This document shows positions 47,640-56,937 of a stretch of 64,000 nt of DNA, one piece after another. This DNA comes from JASJBU01 sp963790775 (lineage in GTDB: Bacteria > Pseudomonadota > Gammaproteobacteria > Chromatiales > Chromatiaceae): assembly GCA_963790775.1 (NCBI GenBank), contig CAWBPR010000017.1, positions 1-64,000 on the forward strand. Direction: 5' to 3'. The notes under the pieces are model-generated. The model saw nothing but the letters and a program-made list of their open reading frames with translations. It had not been told where the DNA came from and searched no databases. Position numbers and translations under genes: made by a program. The first letter of the stretch is position 1; each line of letters starts with the position of its first letter.

Positions 47640-48659
47640 ATGTCCAGACCTGGCCTGATCAGCATTCTGTTAATTATTTTATGGTCTCAGTCGCTTCTTG
47701 CGCAAAAGATGGAAAACAACCCAGGGCTTGTTTATGACGCACAGCTTAGTGCTTATCAATATGATTTTGAGGTGCGCTATTTTTCCATTGATTCTCAGCG
47801 CCAGACCTTGAAGATGGCCTATGTCTTTCTTGAAGGCAAGTCTGATAAACCGGTGGTCACCTTGCTGCATGGAAAAAACTTTACCGCCCACTACTGGACG
47901 CCCACGGCACGCTATTTAAACAAAAAAGGCTACGGGGTACTTATTCCTGACCAGATAGGATTTGGCAAATCATCGAAACCGGCACACTACCAGTATTCTT
48001 TTCCTGTCCTGGCACATCATACCCGGGCCTTGATGACTTCCTTGAAAATTGAAAAGACCCTTGTCATGGGCCATTCTATGGGAGGCATGCTGGCCAGTCG
48101 TTTTGCGCTGATGTACCCGCAATTTACAGAAATGCTTATCCTGGTTAACCCTATCGGTCTGGAAAATTACCTTCAATACGTAGAATACAAGGATACTGAT
48201 TTTTTCTACAACAATGAGTTAGCCAAGACCCCCGAGGGCATTAAACGTTATCAACAAGATAACTATTATGCCGGCCAGTGGAATGAGCAATATGAGGCGC
48301 TCACTCACTTTATGATCGGGCAGATTCAAGGGCCGGATAAAGAGCTTGTTGCCTGGGTCAATGCACAGACCTACGACATGATATTTACCCAGCCTGTTAT
48401 TACAGAGTTCAAGGATTTATCCATTCCGGTCAGGTTAATTATTGGTACCCGTGATCGTACCGGCCCGGGTAGAAACTGGAAAAAGCCAGGTGTCGATTAT
48501 GAACTGGGTCGTTACGATCGCTTGGGCAAAGCAGCAGCCAGGCTCATACCCGATGCCGAACTTTATGAATTAGCAGATCTGGGGCATTTGCCCCAGATTG
48601 AAAATTTCGATCGCTTCAAGATTGCCCTCGACAAGGCATTGGCTACTTTAGAGAGATAA
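47640..48659 (+). CDS. Exported alpha/beta hydrolase
   Basis: A 339-aa protein with signal peptide (about 1-21, ending LLA) and the alpha/beta-hydrolase fold. The nucleophile elbow is GHSMGGML, the oxyanion region HGKNFTAHYW, the acid probably in IIGTRDRTGPG, and the His in LADLGHLPQIE. It resembles haloperoxidase/epoxide-hydrolase-like esterases; substrate unknown. AAGGAG precedes ATG 47640; an earlier in-frame start is less likely. Confidence 0.85.
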   Translation: MSRPGLISILLIILWSQSLLAQKMENNPGLVYDAQLSAYQYDFEVRYFSIDSQRQTLKMAYVFLEGKSDKPVVTLLHGKNFTAHYWTPTARYLNKKGYGVLIPDQIGFGKSSKPAHYQYSFPVLAHHTRALMTSLKIEKTLVMGHSMGGMLASRFALMYPQFTEMLILVNPIGLENYLQYVEYKDTDFFYNNELAKTPEGIKRYQQDNYYAGQWNEQYEALTHFMIGQIQGPDKELVAWVNAQTYDMIFTQPVITEFKDLSIPVRLIIGTRDRTGPGRNWKKPGVDYELGRYDRLGKAAARLIPDAELYELADLGHLPQIENFDRFKIALDKALATLER

Positions 48660-48724
48660 GCGATTCATTTTGACCGTGATTCCTTCTGGAGGAAGTAGTT
48701 TAATGACAAACCATACCCTGAAAA

Positions 48725-49519
48725 GTGTCTGATCGACTTCGACAGGCGCATGCCGACAGGCAAAGAGGCGTAGTGGCACAAATCGCGTTTGGCTTCGTGG
48801 TACTTCTCCTGGCCGGTACGGCAATTGCCGTAGAGTGTCCGGGAACTCCCCGTACGGTTGTTGGAACGGTGTATTGCGACAACCTGTTCACGCTCTGGGT
48901 GAATGGCCGGAAGGTCGCCACCGACCCGGTCGCATTCACTCCCCATCAGGCTGTTCGAGTGGCTTTCGAATGGGACGGCACTTCCAGTCTAAGCTACGCC
49001 ATTCAGTGTGAAGACTATGCCTCCGAATCGGGCTACGAATACACGGGATCCGCCAGACCGCAACTGGGCGACGGTGCCCTGATAGCGGCGTTCGAAGATG
49101 GACTGGGCACCGTGACCGCAGCAAGCTGGCGCGTTTACACCGTAACCTTTGGACCCACTGATGCCAGTCGCGCGGCCGGTTGCTCGGCCGACAAGCTTGG
49201 CATGTGTGTGGTGGAGAATCGAGGAATGCCTGAAGGATGGACAAGACCGGATTTCGACGACAGCACCTGGGCGTTCGCAACGCCCTACAGTGCAGCCGAG
49301 GCCGGCTGGGGCAGGCGACCGACCTGGTCACCTGAAGAGGGTTGTTGCACGCTCACATCGCCTGTTGATCGTTCCAGCCTGGGTTGCGACCAGTCACTGA
49401 AAGAGAGCGAGTGTCTGGACCCACGCGTGGAATTTGCGGGGAGTTCGGCGGGTTTCATCTGGGCTGCCGACCTCGAGCGAGACAACCGCGTACTCTTCCG
49501 CTATACAGGCGAATTGTGA
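48725..49519 (+). CDS. Exported hypothetical protein, cysteine-rich
   Basis: A protein of up to 264 aa (GTG start) with a signal-like hydrophobic stretch (VVAQIAFGFVVLLLAGTAIA) and a beta-rich mature region: TVYCDNLFTLWVNGRKVATD resembles the galactose-binding-like modules of PA14-type exported proteins. Ten cysteines, including GCCTLTS and ESECLDPR, suggest disulfide-stabilised secretion. Family unassigned. It ends just before a broken gene region. Confidence 0.6.
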   Translation: MSDRLRQAHADRQRGVVAQIAFGFVVLLLAGTAIAVECPGTPRTVVGTVYCDNLFTLWVNGRKVATDPVAFTPHQAVRVAFEWDGTSSLSYAIQCEDYASESGYEYTGSARPQLGDGALIAAFEDGLGTVTAASWRVYTVTFGPTDASRAAGCSADKLGMCVVENRGMPEGWTRPDFDDSTWAFATPYSAAEAGWGRRPTWSPEEGCCTLTSPVDRSSLGCDQSLKESECLDPRVEFAGSSAGFIWAADLERDNRVLFRYTGEL

Positions 49520-49564
49520 TGGCGACTAATAAACAACTGTGGCGTCAACCTTAACAAAAATTGA

Positions 49565-49719
49565 TTAACAGGCCCATTCGCACTTGTCGGCAGTATTTTT
49601 TATGGTCATGTTAAGACCCTCTAAATTGATCCAGGCCTGCCAGTTCTCATTGTCTATTTTCGGGTAGTCGAGCCGGTAATGATTCCAGTGGCTTTCTTTA
49701 CGCATGAGCGATGCCTTAA
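49565..49719 (-). pseudogene. C-terminal fragment of a fumarate-reductase-like flavoprotein
   Basis: About 50 codons (ending TAA 49565-49567) reading KASLMRKESHWNHYRLDYPK then IDNENWQAWIN match the C-terminus of the intact flavoprotein at 52577 almost exactly (KASLMRKESRCSHYRLDYP) before diverging in the last 19 residues. The rest of the gene is gone. This is the remnant of a duplicated copy or an earlier version of the 52-54 kb operon. Confidence 0.8.
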
Positions 49720-49762
49720 ATCTGGCGGCTTACGGCAGCACGTCGAATACGCACGAAAGATG

Positions 49763-50883
49763 TCAGCGATACCGTGCCTCCATCAGATCGATCTGCCTTA
49801 CCAGCCTGCGAGAAATCTCATCCGAGATTGTGTACTCACGTGCCAACTTGAAAATTGCCTCGCGCTCGGCCTGCAAGGCGGCCAGACCCAGCACAAGCGC
49901 AGTAGTATCAGGATGACGGTGACTGCGAGTGCATAGCCAGGTAGCCACCAGGCCGAGAGATGGCCGGTTTCCTCCACCGACTCAGCCGCACGGCGCAGGA
50001 TGCCCGGAAGTTGTTCACCGAGCATGACGAACATGATGCCGTTGAGTGCAAACTGCACCGTATCCCAGACCACGGTGCGCTGCACCCGGGTCGTGGCCAG
50101 CGCAAGTCCGGTGAGTTCGACATAGCTCATGGTGATGCCGGAAGCGACCGCCGCGAGGATGCCGGAAGCACCGAGGCGTTCAGCAATCAGATAGGCCCCG
50201 AAGGGTATCAGCAGATTGACCAGGATCGGGGAACCGCTTTCCTCGCCGAAGCGCCGTGTCAGCCACAGATGCGTAAAACTCACGCCCAGGGTGACAGCGA
50301 CGCCGACCGTCAGTCCGACCAGCGCCACCCAGAAAAACGTGAGCGAAGCCGACCCGATGGAAAAGCTGCCGGTCATGGCCGCCGCCACCGCAAACCTGAA
50401 ACACACCAGTCCTGATGCATCATTGAGCAGCGATTCGCCCTGGAGGATGTGCATCATGCGCCTGGGAATGGGCGCTCGTGCAGCAATCGAGGATACGGCC
50501 ACCGGATCGGTGGGCGACACGATGGCAGCCAGCGCAAAGGCCACCGCCAGCGGCATGGCGGGAATCATCCAGTGGACCAGGAAGCCCGCGCCGACCACGG
50601 TGAACACCACGAGGCCGAAAGCCAACGCGAGAATGATGGCCTTATCGCGAAACAACCCGGACTTGGGAATTCGCCAGCCGTCGATAAACAGCAGCGGCGG
50701 CAGGAAGAGCAGAAAGAATATTTTCGGGTCCAGCACCACGCTATGGATCGAGAACGCTGACACCACGGCTCCGAGCGCGATCTGCACCAGCGGCAGCGGA
50801 ATGGACAAGGGCACCGTCCTGACCAGATAGCCGCTGGCCACCACCGCCAGCAGCATCGCCAGCACCACTTCTATCGAATGCAC
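49763..50883 (-). pseudogene. Na+/H+ antiporter (NhaP/YjcE, CPA1), internally deleted
   Basis: Residues 1-335 match CPA1 antiporters: SIEVVLAMLLAVVASGYLV, LFLPPLLFIDGWRIPK, AIVSPTDPVAVSSIA (functional Asp) and QGESLLNDASGLVCFR. After TVILILLRLCWVW the sequence changes frame and jumps to the far C-terminus, AALQAEREAIFKLAREYTIS then VRQIDLMEARYR, ending at TGA 49763. About 150 residues (the last TM helices and start of the tail) are missing compared with the usual ~540. One deletion explains the whole. Confidence 0.8.
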
Positions 50884-51113
50884 ATTCCCTCTGTTACCAC
50901 AACCAGATCCGGTAGTGTCCGGTTAAATTGAGACGCACAGGCTGTAAAGCCACTATCAATGCGGGTTTTAGCGATTCATGGGTGTTCACAATTTGAGTTT
51001 CAATCTGCACATTTGCGATGCTTCCGGGTTTGAAGGACCTGGAGTAGCATGAACGTGGGGAGGCGCTGTTTACGCGAATCATTGATACATGTCGTGGAAG
51101 ACCTTTAGCCGCA
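50884..51113. other. intergenic, possible insertion-sequence end
   Basis: A 230-bp stretch without a gene. The sequence TAGTGTCCGGTTAAATT at 50,914 looks like the outer end of an IS4-type element, but there is no transposase or matching second end. Confidence 0.25.
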
Positions 51114-51866
51114 TCATTGATCGTACAACAAAAGCCCCCAGATGATCTTGACTGCGGTCCCTAACAGGACCAGTCCAATGATGTACTTGAGCTGTTGACC
51201 TTTGAGTTTTTCGCTCATTAACCACGCACCGAGTGCGGCCCCTCCCGCCGAGGCAATACCGGTGGCACCAACCAGAGAATAGTCGATTCCCGAAAGCGTG
51301 GCGTGGGCAAAGAAACCTGTCAGCGAAGCAAACACGACAACGAAAGAAGCGGTTGCCGACGCACGTTTGGGTTCAACCCCGGACCCCGCCAATGCCGGTA
51401 CGATAATGCTGCCGCCTCCAACCCCAAGCAGGCCGCCGATAAAACCCGCAACACCGCCAAGGGCTGAACCACTCAACATCTGGCTTCGTGCACTGCGCTG
51501 AATTCGCGAAGCTTTTGGCGTATACAACATCATCATGAGGCTGGCGAAAACAAGAAAACCGGAGAACATCCACAGCAGGAAATGACGGTCCAGCCCCTGG
51601 CTGACGTGAACGCCGATTGGCGACAACGCCACAGCCACAACCAGGATCGGCAGTGCCAACCGCCATTCGACCAGACGCTTACGAATGAATGTCGTTGTGG
51701 ACACGCTCGTCGATATTGCATTCAGAAGCAAGGCGGTGGCCATCGCCACATGAATTTCGACCCCCAGTGCCAGGAAGATCGGAACCAGGATAAAGGCGGC
51801 CCCGACTCCGGCCATGGCCATGACGGCGGTCAGAAAAAACGTTGCGACGGCAGCGATGGTAAGCAT
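51114..51866 (-). CDS. TauE/SafE-family sulfite/organosulfonate exporter
   Basis: A 250-aa membrane protein with eight predicted TM helices in two repeats. The two family signatures are AMAGVGAAFILVPIFLALGV (N-terminal half) and GGVAGFIGGLLGVGGGSIIVP (C-terminal half). TauE/SafE proteins export sulfite, sulfoacetate or related anions. It is the last gene of the redox operon, 18 bp after the FmdE gene; in a sulfur oxidiser a sulfite or sulfur-compound exporter role is plausible but unproven. Confidence 0.9.
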   Translation of the reverse strand: MLTIAAVATFFLTAVMAMAGVGAAFILVPIFLALGVEIHVAMATALLLNAISTSVSTTTFIRKRLVEWRLALPILVVAVALSPIGVHVSQGLDRHFLLWMFSGFLVFASLMMMLYTPKASRIQRSARSQMLSGSALGGVAGFIGGLLGVGGGSIIVPALAGSGVEPKRASATASFVVVFASLTGFFAHATLSGIDYSLVGATGIASAGGAALGAWLMSEKLKGQQLKYIIGLVLLGTAVKIIWGLLLYDQ

Positions 51867-51884
51867 TACAATACCTTGGCATCA

Positions 51885-52499
51885 TCAAAATACGGCATGT
51901 CCAGCCCGCTTTTCCCGGCAAGGAATACAAAGCCGTCCGGCTTCCGTGTCGATCAGTTTGTCGACAAAGACACGTTCCCCGCATTGAGCGCACAGGTCCG
52001 TGTCAAAGCAGCCTTTACCGCGCGAAAGTTCGAACGGCTCCTTCGGCCCGATCTCCAGAAACATTGCCTCCGGCATTGACATAACCTTGTTTACCAGAGG
52101 GTCGCTAACTTCGGCTGGAATATCCTGTGGCGCTACACCTTGTTTGCGCTGGGCAACAAAAGGCGAGTTGAGCATCTTGCCGAAAAACTCATCCTTCAAA
52201 CGCACACGTACTGAACGACCGGCCTTTACGTCGATCAGAGTAAAAGCCATCTTGTTGTAATAGCGCTTCTCGATGTTCGACTTGCCATAGGTGCATCCGG
52301 TAGCCGACATCACGCCATCCAGAAAGCACCCGGCGGCATGGCCTTTTCCGGTTTCTGAAATAACATGCAGTTCTTTGTCCTGTGCCCGTTTCACACCGAG
52401 AGCGAGCATCGCCGCTTGTGCAGTGCGATAGCCTAAAGGCATTGCCGGGCACTTATGGCCATGGAACGCCATCGCAACTTCGAGTTCATCCTGTGTCAT
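51885..52499 (-). CDS. FmdE-domain protein with C-terminal zinc ribbon
   Basis: A 204-aa protein of the FmdE family (named after formylmethanofuran dehydrogenase subunit E, but widespread outside methanogens). The N-terminal AMAFHGHKCPAMPLGYR carries the conserved His/Cys and ISETGKGHAAGCFLDGVMSA the second conserved Cys. The C-terminus is a zinc ribbon with LCAQCGERVF and LCIPCREK. Cytosolic. AAGGAG precedes ATG 52497-52499; a longer frame upstream is unlikely. It sits between the Tat flavoprotein and TauE genes, so a sulfur-handling or redox maturation role is possible. Confidence 0.85.
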   Translation of the reverse strand: MTQDELEVAMAFHGHKCPAMPLGYRTAQAAMLALGVKRAQDKELHVISETGKGHAAGCFLDGVMSATGCTYGKSNIEKRYYNKMAFTLIDVKAGRSVRVRLKDEFFGKMLNSPFVAQRKQGVAPQDIPAEVSDPLVNKVMSMPEAMFLEIGPKEPFELSRGKGCFDTDLCAQCGERVFVDKLIDTEAGRLCIPCREKRAGHAVF

Positions 52500-52576
52500 T
52501 ACATCATCTCCTTCGCGAATCGCGTGAGTATAATCGGGTACTGAATTTTTCCTGAACAGCTTGCAACACCCGAGGA

Positions 52577-54340
52577 TCACACTGACTCCGGCCAGCAGCC
52601 GAAGGTCTGTTTTTCCAGTTGCATGTTGCCTTCCACGTCTTTGTAGATATTGATCCAGGCCTGCCAGTTTTCGTTATCGATTTCCGGGTAGTCGAGTCGG
52701 TAATGACTGCAGCGACTCTCTTTACGCATCAGCGATGCCTTCAATTTCATCTCGGCCGTCACGATCATGTTCCTGGTTTCATGAGCGAGCCTTAATTGAT
52801 GACGGTCTTCTGCGAGCAGCATGGGAACATGGTGCTCTTTCAGTTCCTCCACATAGGCCAGTGCGCCGTTCATCATGCGTTCTTTCTTGATGTACAGAAC
52901 GAAGTTAGGGATCATCACGGCTTGCAGCACCTGGGTCACCCAGGCCGGGCTGTAGCCTTTCTCTCTTTTCAGGGGCGCAAGGATTTCTGCTTTGATTTGA
53001 TTCTGCTTTGCCTCTGCAACCGGAATACGTGTAACGTCAGCACTCGCAAGGGCAGCCGCTGCGCCGGCCATGGCGCCTTGCACGGCTGATCCCGCCAGTG
53101 AACTGCCGATCTGGGTATAGATACCGCCGGACATATAGGAACCCAGCGCATCCCCCGCTGCGTAAAGCCCCGGAACCGTGCTCAGGCCGGTATCATCGAC
53201 AGGCACCAATCCCTCGGATTTGTGGATGGCCATACCCGCTGACGATCCACCGACTGACTCGCCCCCCATCCCCGGAGGCCCGTCGTGTTTGTTTTGTCTG
53301 AACAGGGCAAACAGACCCTGTTCCTGTCGTGGCGGCGGTGGTGGCGGTCTGTCGTGTTCGCGAAATGCCGCAGGTACATAAGGTCCACCTGAGAGTTCCG
53401 CGGAGTCATTGCCAGGCCTGCGACCCGGTCTCGGCGGCCCCATCGCAACCGGACCGCCTTGCATGTAGGCTCGATAGTTAAGATCAACACCGAGATGGTG
53501 ATTGATCCTAATCTCAGTGGTGGTCGGTCTCTCTTCGACCTGACCATGCCAGTTGTCGTAACAGGAACCCGAGTTTTCCGCAGAAGCCGGATGACCGTCA
53601 TTCCACTCTTTACCGGTAATTTTTGCGCCAATGTCATACGCCATGATGGAACCGTCATGGGTCAGATCGCACACCGGGAAACCACTCGGCTTGAAGCCGC
53701 CCGATCCCGTGCAGAGAATGACGGTTTTTGCCGAGAAATGGATGACTTTGTTTTCATCCAGGCTGAATCCTGAAGCGCCCACTACGCGGCCTTTCTCTTT
53801 CAGAAGATGCGTTATCATTACACGCTCTATCAGCGGAATATTGCGCGCTTCGACAGGACGCAAAAAGCTGTTGGCATATAAGGCAGAATCAAAAAAACCC
53901 CACGATTTCAGTTCCTGCACACGGTCATAGGAATGCTCGGCAAGCTGGCGGGTAAATACCGGGTTGTTGGTACCGATGGCAGACTCCGAGACTTTGGCGA
54001 CAAAGTCATCGATGCTCATCGACGCATTCGACTTGTCGTAACTGAAAATGCCTTTGGCAAATGGCGTCAGGCCCGAACTGCCCAGACGACCCTTGGAAAC
54101 CATCGTGACTTTGGCGCCGGCGTCATGCGCCTTGACAGCCGCGAACAGCGCAGCCATTCCGCCACCTATCACAAGCACATCGGTTTCATGCACCTCTTGC
54201 TTAAAATCCTTCGCGTTAATTTTGGGTCTGTTGATAACGGGCTCCGCACCAAATGCCAGAGAAGCAAACGCGGCCGCGCCAACAACGCTGGCCGTCACGC
54301 CCATGAACTGACGTCGCGAAATGTCTGTATCTGAACTCAT
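52577..54340 (-). CDS. Tat-exported fumarate-reductase-like flavoprotein
   Basis: A 587-aa FAD protein. A Tat signal (SRRQFMGVTASVVGAAAFA, Arg9-Arg10) is followed by the FAD-binding VLVIGGGMAALFAAVKAHDA, GRLGSSGLTPFAKG, the substrate-domain region NDGHPASAENSGSCYDNW and the FAD C-terminal AAGDALG. It resembles fumarate/adenylylsulfate reductase A-type subunits and would act in the periplasm. The C-terminal helical domain ends RKESRCSHYRLDYPEIDNEN. Residues about 301-358 form an atypical Pro/Gly-rich insertion (GPPRPGRRPG; RPPPPPPRQE). GGAGGTAACG precedes ATG 54338-54340. Its substrate is unknown. Confidence 0.85.
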   Translation of the reverse strand: MSSDTDISRRQFMGVTASVVGAAAFASLAFGAEPVINRPKINAKDFKQEVHETDVLVIGGGMAALFAAVKAHDAGAKVTMVSKGRLGSSGLTPFAKGIFSYDKSNASMSIDDFVAKVSESAIGTNNPVFTRQLAEHSYDRVQELKSWGFFDSALYANSFLRPVEARNIPLIERVMITHLLKEKGRVVGASGFSLDENKVIHFSAKTVILCTGSGGFKPSGFPVCDLTHDGSIMAYDIGAKITGKEWNDGHPASAENSGSCYDNWHGQVEERPTTTEIRINHHLGVDLNYRAYMQGGPVAMGPPRPGRRPGNDSAELSGGPYVPAAFREHDRPPPPPPRQEQGLFALFRQNKHDGPPGMGGESVGGSSAGMAIHKSEGLVPVDDTGLSTVPGLYAAGDALGSYMSGGIYTQIGSSLAGSAVQGAMAGAAAALASADVTRIPVAEAKQNQIKAEILAPLKREKGYSPAWVTQVLQAVMIPNFVLYIKKERMMNGALAYVEELKEHHVPMLLAEDRHQLRLAHETRNMIVTAEMKLKASLMRKESRCSHYRLDYPEIDNENWQAWINIYKDVEGNMQLEKQTFGCWPESV

Positions 54341-54345
54341 ATTCG

Positions 54346-54562
54346 TTACCTCCAGGAAACCATGACCGGAATGCTTTTCTCCGGTGTTATGGTGATCGCA
54401 TTAACGGGACAATAGAGACGGCATAGATGGCATATCTGGCAGTCTTCGGGATACGCAATCACGGCTTTTTTCCGTTTCTCGTCAAACTGAATCACGTCGG
54501 TCGGACAGGTGGAAATACAGGTTTTGCAACCTATACAGCCAGATAATTTGATGGATTGGCAT
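54346..54562 (-). CDS. Two-[4Fe-4S] ferredoxin, start disrupted by one base
   Basis: About 72 codons encode a bacterial dicluster ferredoxin: GCIGCKTCISTCPTDVI and CQICHLCRLYCPVNAI hold two CxxC..C..CP clusters. The good ATG (54560-54562, preceded by GAGG) is out of frame with this sequence unless one A of CCAATCC is removed, which gives MPSIKLSGCIGCKTC. The frame otherwise has only an in-frame stop upstream. It ends 5 bp before the flavoprotein start and lacks a signal peptide, so it could be carried with the Tat flavoprotein. Confidence 0.75.
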
Positions 54563-54601
54563 GGCGTTACCTCGTAGACCTGTACTTAGAACGAAAGCTG
54601 T

Positions 54602-55963
54602 TCAATAGTGAACATTGGCGACTGGAATCCTGAGAGATCTTAGGCTCGCTTTAACCGACGCAATCATGGCTTGTGGACCGCAAAGATAGACGGCCCAGTC
54701 GTTGGTAAGCTCAGGGTCGATGGTCGCTTTGATGCGCTCTTGACTAATGACACCCTGGTGAACTTCGGGATGGTCAGTCGGGTTTACGCACACCAGTTGC
54801 TGCGCAAAGTCCGGCATGGTTTTCTCCAGCGATGTAATCTCTTCCTGTAGCACCATCTGTTCATAATCCTTGTTGCCATAGAGCAGACGAATCGGGCGGG
54901 GATCATTTTTCGCGGCCAGTTCTCTGAGCAGGCTCAACATGGGGCCAATCCCGGCACCGCCGGCAATCAGTGTGATGCCTCTGGTTTTTTTACTATCGCG
55001 CAGACTCATACTTCCATAGGGTCCGTCGACATAGACATCCTGACCGATGGTCAAGGTATCGAGCTGCGACGTGTAGTCTCCCAGTTCGCGAATAATCATC
55101 GTTATCTCAGGCAGATCTTTTCTGCAAGAGGCGATAGAAAACGGATGTTCATTCATGCTATAGACAGCACCACTGGTGTTGATCCAGATAAACTGGCCCG
55201 CCTCAAAGCTGAAGTCGTCTGCCTCGTTCGCTTTTAACTTAAGCTGCCAGTCTCTACTGCTGATCCTGGCGAGGCTGGTCAGTTTGAATGGTTTCTGTTT
55301 CAGGCCTGATTTTTTAACAACCAGGTTGTAAACCACCAGCAACACTGCCGCTGTACATAATCCCCACCAGAGCACATTGAACTGCGCCGCAAACTGCCCA
55401 TGCCGCCCGACGCTGGTTACGTGAAGCGTTGCCAGCACACAGACGATGGCAAACCCCAGCACATGCGTCAGTCGCCACGCTTCATAGTTGATCCTGTCTT
55501 TGTAGATAGCGAGCAGTACCCACACGATCATGACAAGCCAGGCGATAATGCCGGTTAGCAACTGCGGGGAAGTGATAGCTTCAACCACGCTCGTCATGCC
55601 ATCATCAAACGAGACAAGGAAGCGTGGCGCGAGGATAAATACAGGATGAAGCAAAAAGAAGGCTCCCAACCATTTCCCCGCGCTCTTATGCTTCGACATA
55701 CTCCAGTCGATATTTGAAAACATGGGTAGATGTTTAAGACGTCCCGCCAGTGGAAACTGAATAAAGAAGGCCATCATGGCAACCACATTCAGAAACCCAA
55801 GCACCGTCGAATAAAGCCCCTTATCATCGAGATTCAGTGACAGGGTGACAAGGAAAGGAATCAACAGTATGGCCAGATATGCCACTGCCAGCTTCCCCTT
55901 TTCAACATTGAATACATGGCGCATTGGTTCTGGCGGAGATATCGATAAAGAATGTTCAGTCAT
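54602..55963 (-). CDS. Ferric-reductase-like transmembrane oxidoreductase
   Basis: A 453-aa membrane protein. The N-terminal half has about six TM helices with paired histidines (SKHKSAGKWLGAFFLLHPVF; EAWRLTHVLGFAIVCVLATLH) binding two haems, as in ferric reductase/MsrQ-like proteins. The C-terminal half is an FNR-type module with FAD site HPFSIASC and NAD(P) site GGAGIGPMLSLLREL and YLCGPQAM. ATG 55961-55963 is preferred over upstream ATGs. It heads the operon and could move electrons from cytosolic NAD(P)H to the periplasmic flavoprotein via the ferredoxin. Confidence 0.87.
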   Translation of the reverse strand: MTEHSLSISPPEPMRHVFNVEKGKLAVAYLAILLIPFLVTLSLNLDDKGLYSTVLGFLNVVAMMAFFIQFPLAGRLKHLPMFSNIDWSMSKHKSAGKWLGAFFLLHPVFILAPRFLVSFDDGMTSVVEAITSPQLLTGIIAWLVMIVWVLLAIYKDRINYEAWRLTHVLGFAIVCVLATLHVTSVGRHGQFAAQFNVLWWGLCTAAVLLVVYNLVVKKSGLKQKPFKLTSLARISSRDWQLKLKANEADDFSFEAGQFIWINTSGAVYSMNEHPFSIASCRKDLPEITMIIRELGDYTSQLDTLTIGQDVYVDGPYGSMSLRDSKKTRGITLIAGGAGIGPMLSLLRELAAKNDPRPIRLLYGNKDYEQMVLQEEITSLEKTMPDFAQQLVCVNPTDHPEVHQGVISQERIKATIDPELTNDWAVYLCGPQAMIASVKASLRSLRIPVANVHY

Positions 55964-56478
55964 GTCTAATCCTGCGCGCATAATAAAAAAGAATAGAATC
56001 TCTGCATCTTCCACAGCCGTTGTATCTGCAGATATCGTTAATAGGCATTGCTTACTCCTGTTTCAGTATCGAAAAGTCTATAAAAACATAGTGCAGAAAA
56101 TGTGCGGATGAGGCGGATAAATTGGGGATTCGGTATTCGAGATGACTATGCGGGTACTGACGAGCGCCCGATATAAGCCAAGTGAATTTGGAACCTGTAT
56201 TCAGACCACTGAATTCATATCTGAATCTCTAAATAGATAGAGTGCAGGCATCGCGCAGATTTAATGGAAGAGTCATGGATTACCGGGCGCAATTCGCCAT
56301 TCCGGTGGACACCGGAAAACGGCCAAATGCAAGCTTGCCCACATCCGAGATGTACTGCTGTAAATACTGAGGATTAGAGAAAAATTCTCCACATTGTTTC
56401 CACACTTCCACCCTATTTTTGGCGCCTGATCTACCGCTATAGTTCACGCAGCACCCATTTCTATCAGGAGTGAGACCT
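55964..56478. other. intergenic region
   Basis: Divergent promoter region, with nothing coding. A single good ribosome-binding site, AGGAG, lies just upstream of the small gene at 56479. Confidence 0.4.
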
Positions 56479-56937
56479 ATGATTAACAGCATTTCAAATA
56501 GCATGATGCCAATGCCACCTCAGCAGAACCGTAGCGAAACATCGTTGACTGATGATCAACGACAGTTAATCAGCGATACGTTGGAACAGTATGATTCAAG
56601 CAATTTATCGGAAGCAGACGCACAGTCTATTGTGAAAACATTTAGCGAAGCAGGCATCCAACCCGGAAAATCCATGGCTGAAGCCATGGCTGCCAATGGC
56701 TTTGATGCACGGGAAATCGGAGACACAGCCGGGTTACAGGGACGGGAAATGGGACCACCTCCCGGCAATGGAAGCAGTGGTGGACTCAACATTGACCAGG
56801 AGAGTCTGGAGCAGGTGTTCTCTCTGCTGGATCAATATCTGCATGCTGATATGAGCGATGTGGAACGCAAAAGTATTCTGGAATCGATCCGCGGCACACT
56901 CATCCCGGAAGAGGGACTGTTCAACGACACAGCTTGA
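56479..56937 (+). CDS. Hypothetical acidic helical protein
   Basis: A 152-aa protein starting at ATG 56479 after AGGAG. Met/Pro-rich N-terminus (SMMPMPPQQNRSE), then helical segments LTDDQRQLISDTLEQYDSSN, LSEADAQSIVKTFSEAGIQP and GKSMAEAMAANGFDAREIGD in a helix-loop-helix rhythm reminiscent of EF-hand-like or LSxxD repeats. No metal-binding loop is complete. Small proteins of this style recur in gammaproteobacteria; function unknown. Confidence 0.65.
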   Translation: MINSISNSMMPMPPQQNRSETSLTDDQRQLISDTLEQYDSSNLSEADAQSIVKTFSEAGIQPGKSMAEAMAANGFDAREIGDTAGLQGREMGPPPGNGSSGGLNIDQESLEQVFSLLDQYLHADMSDVERKSILESIRGTLIPEEGLFNDTA

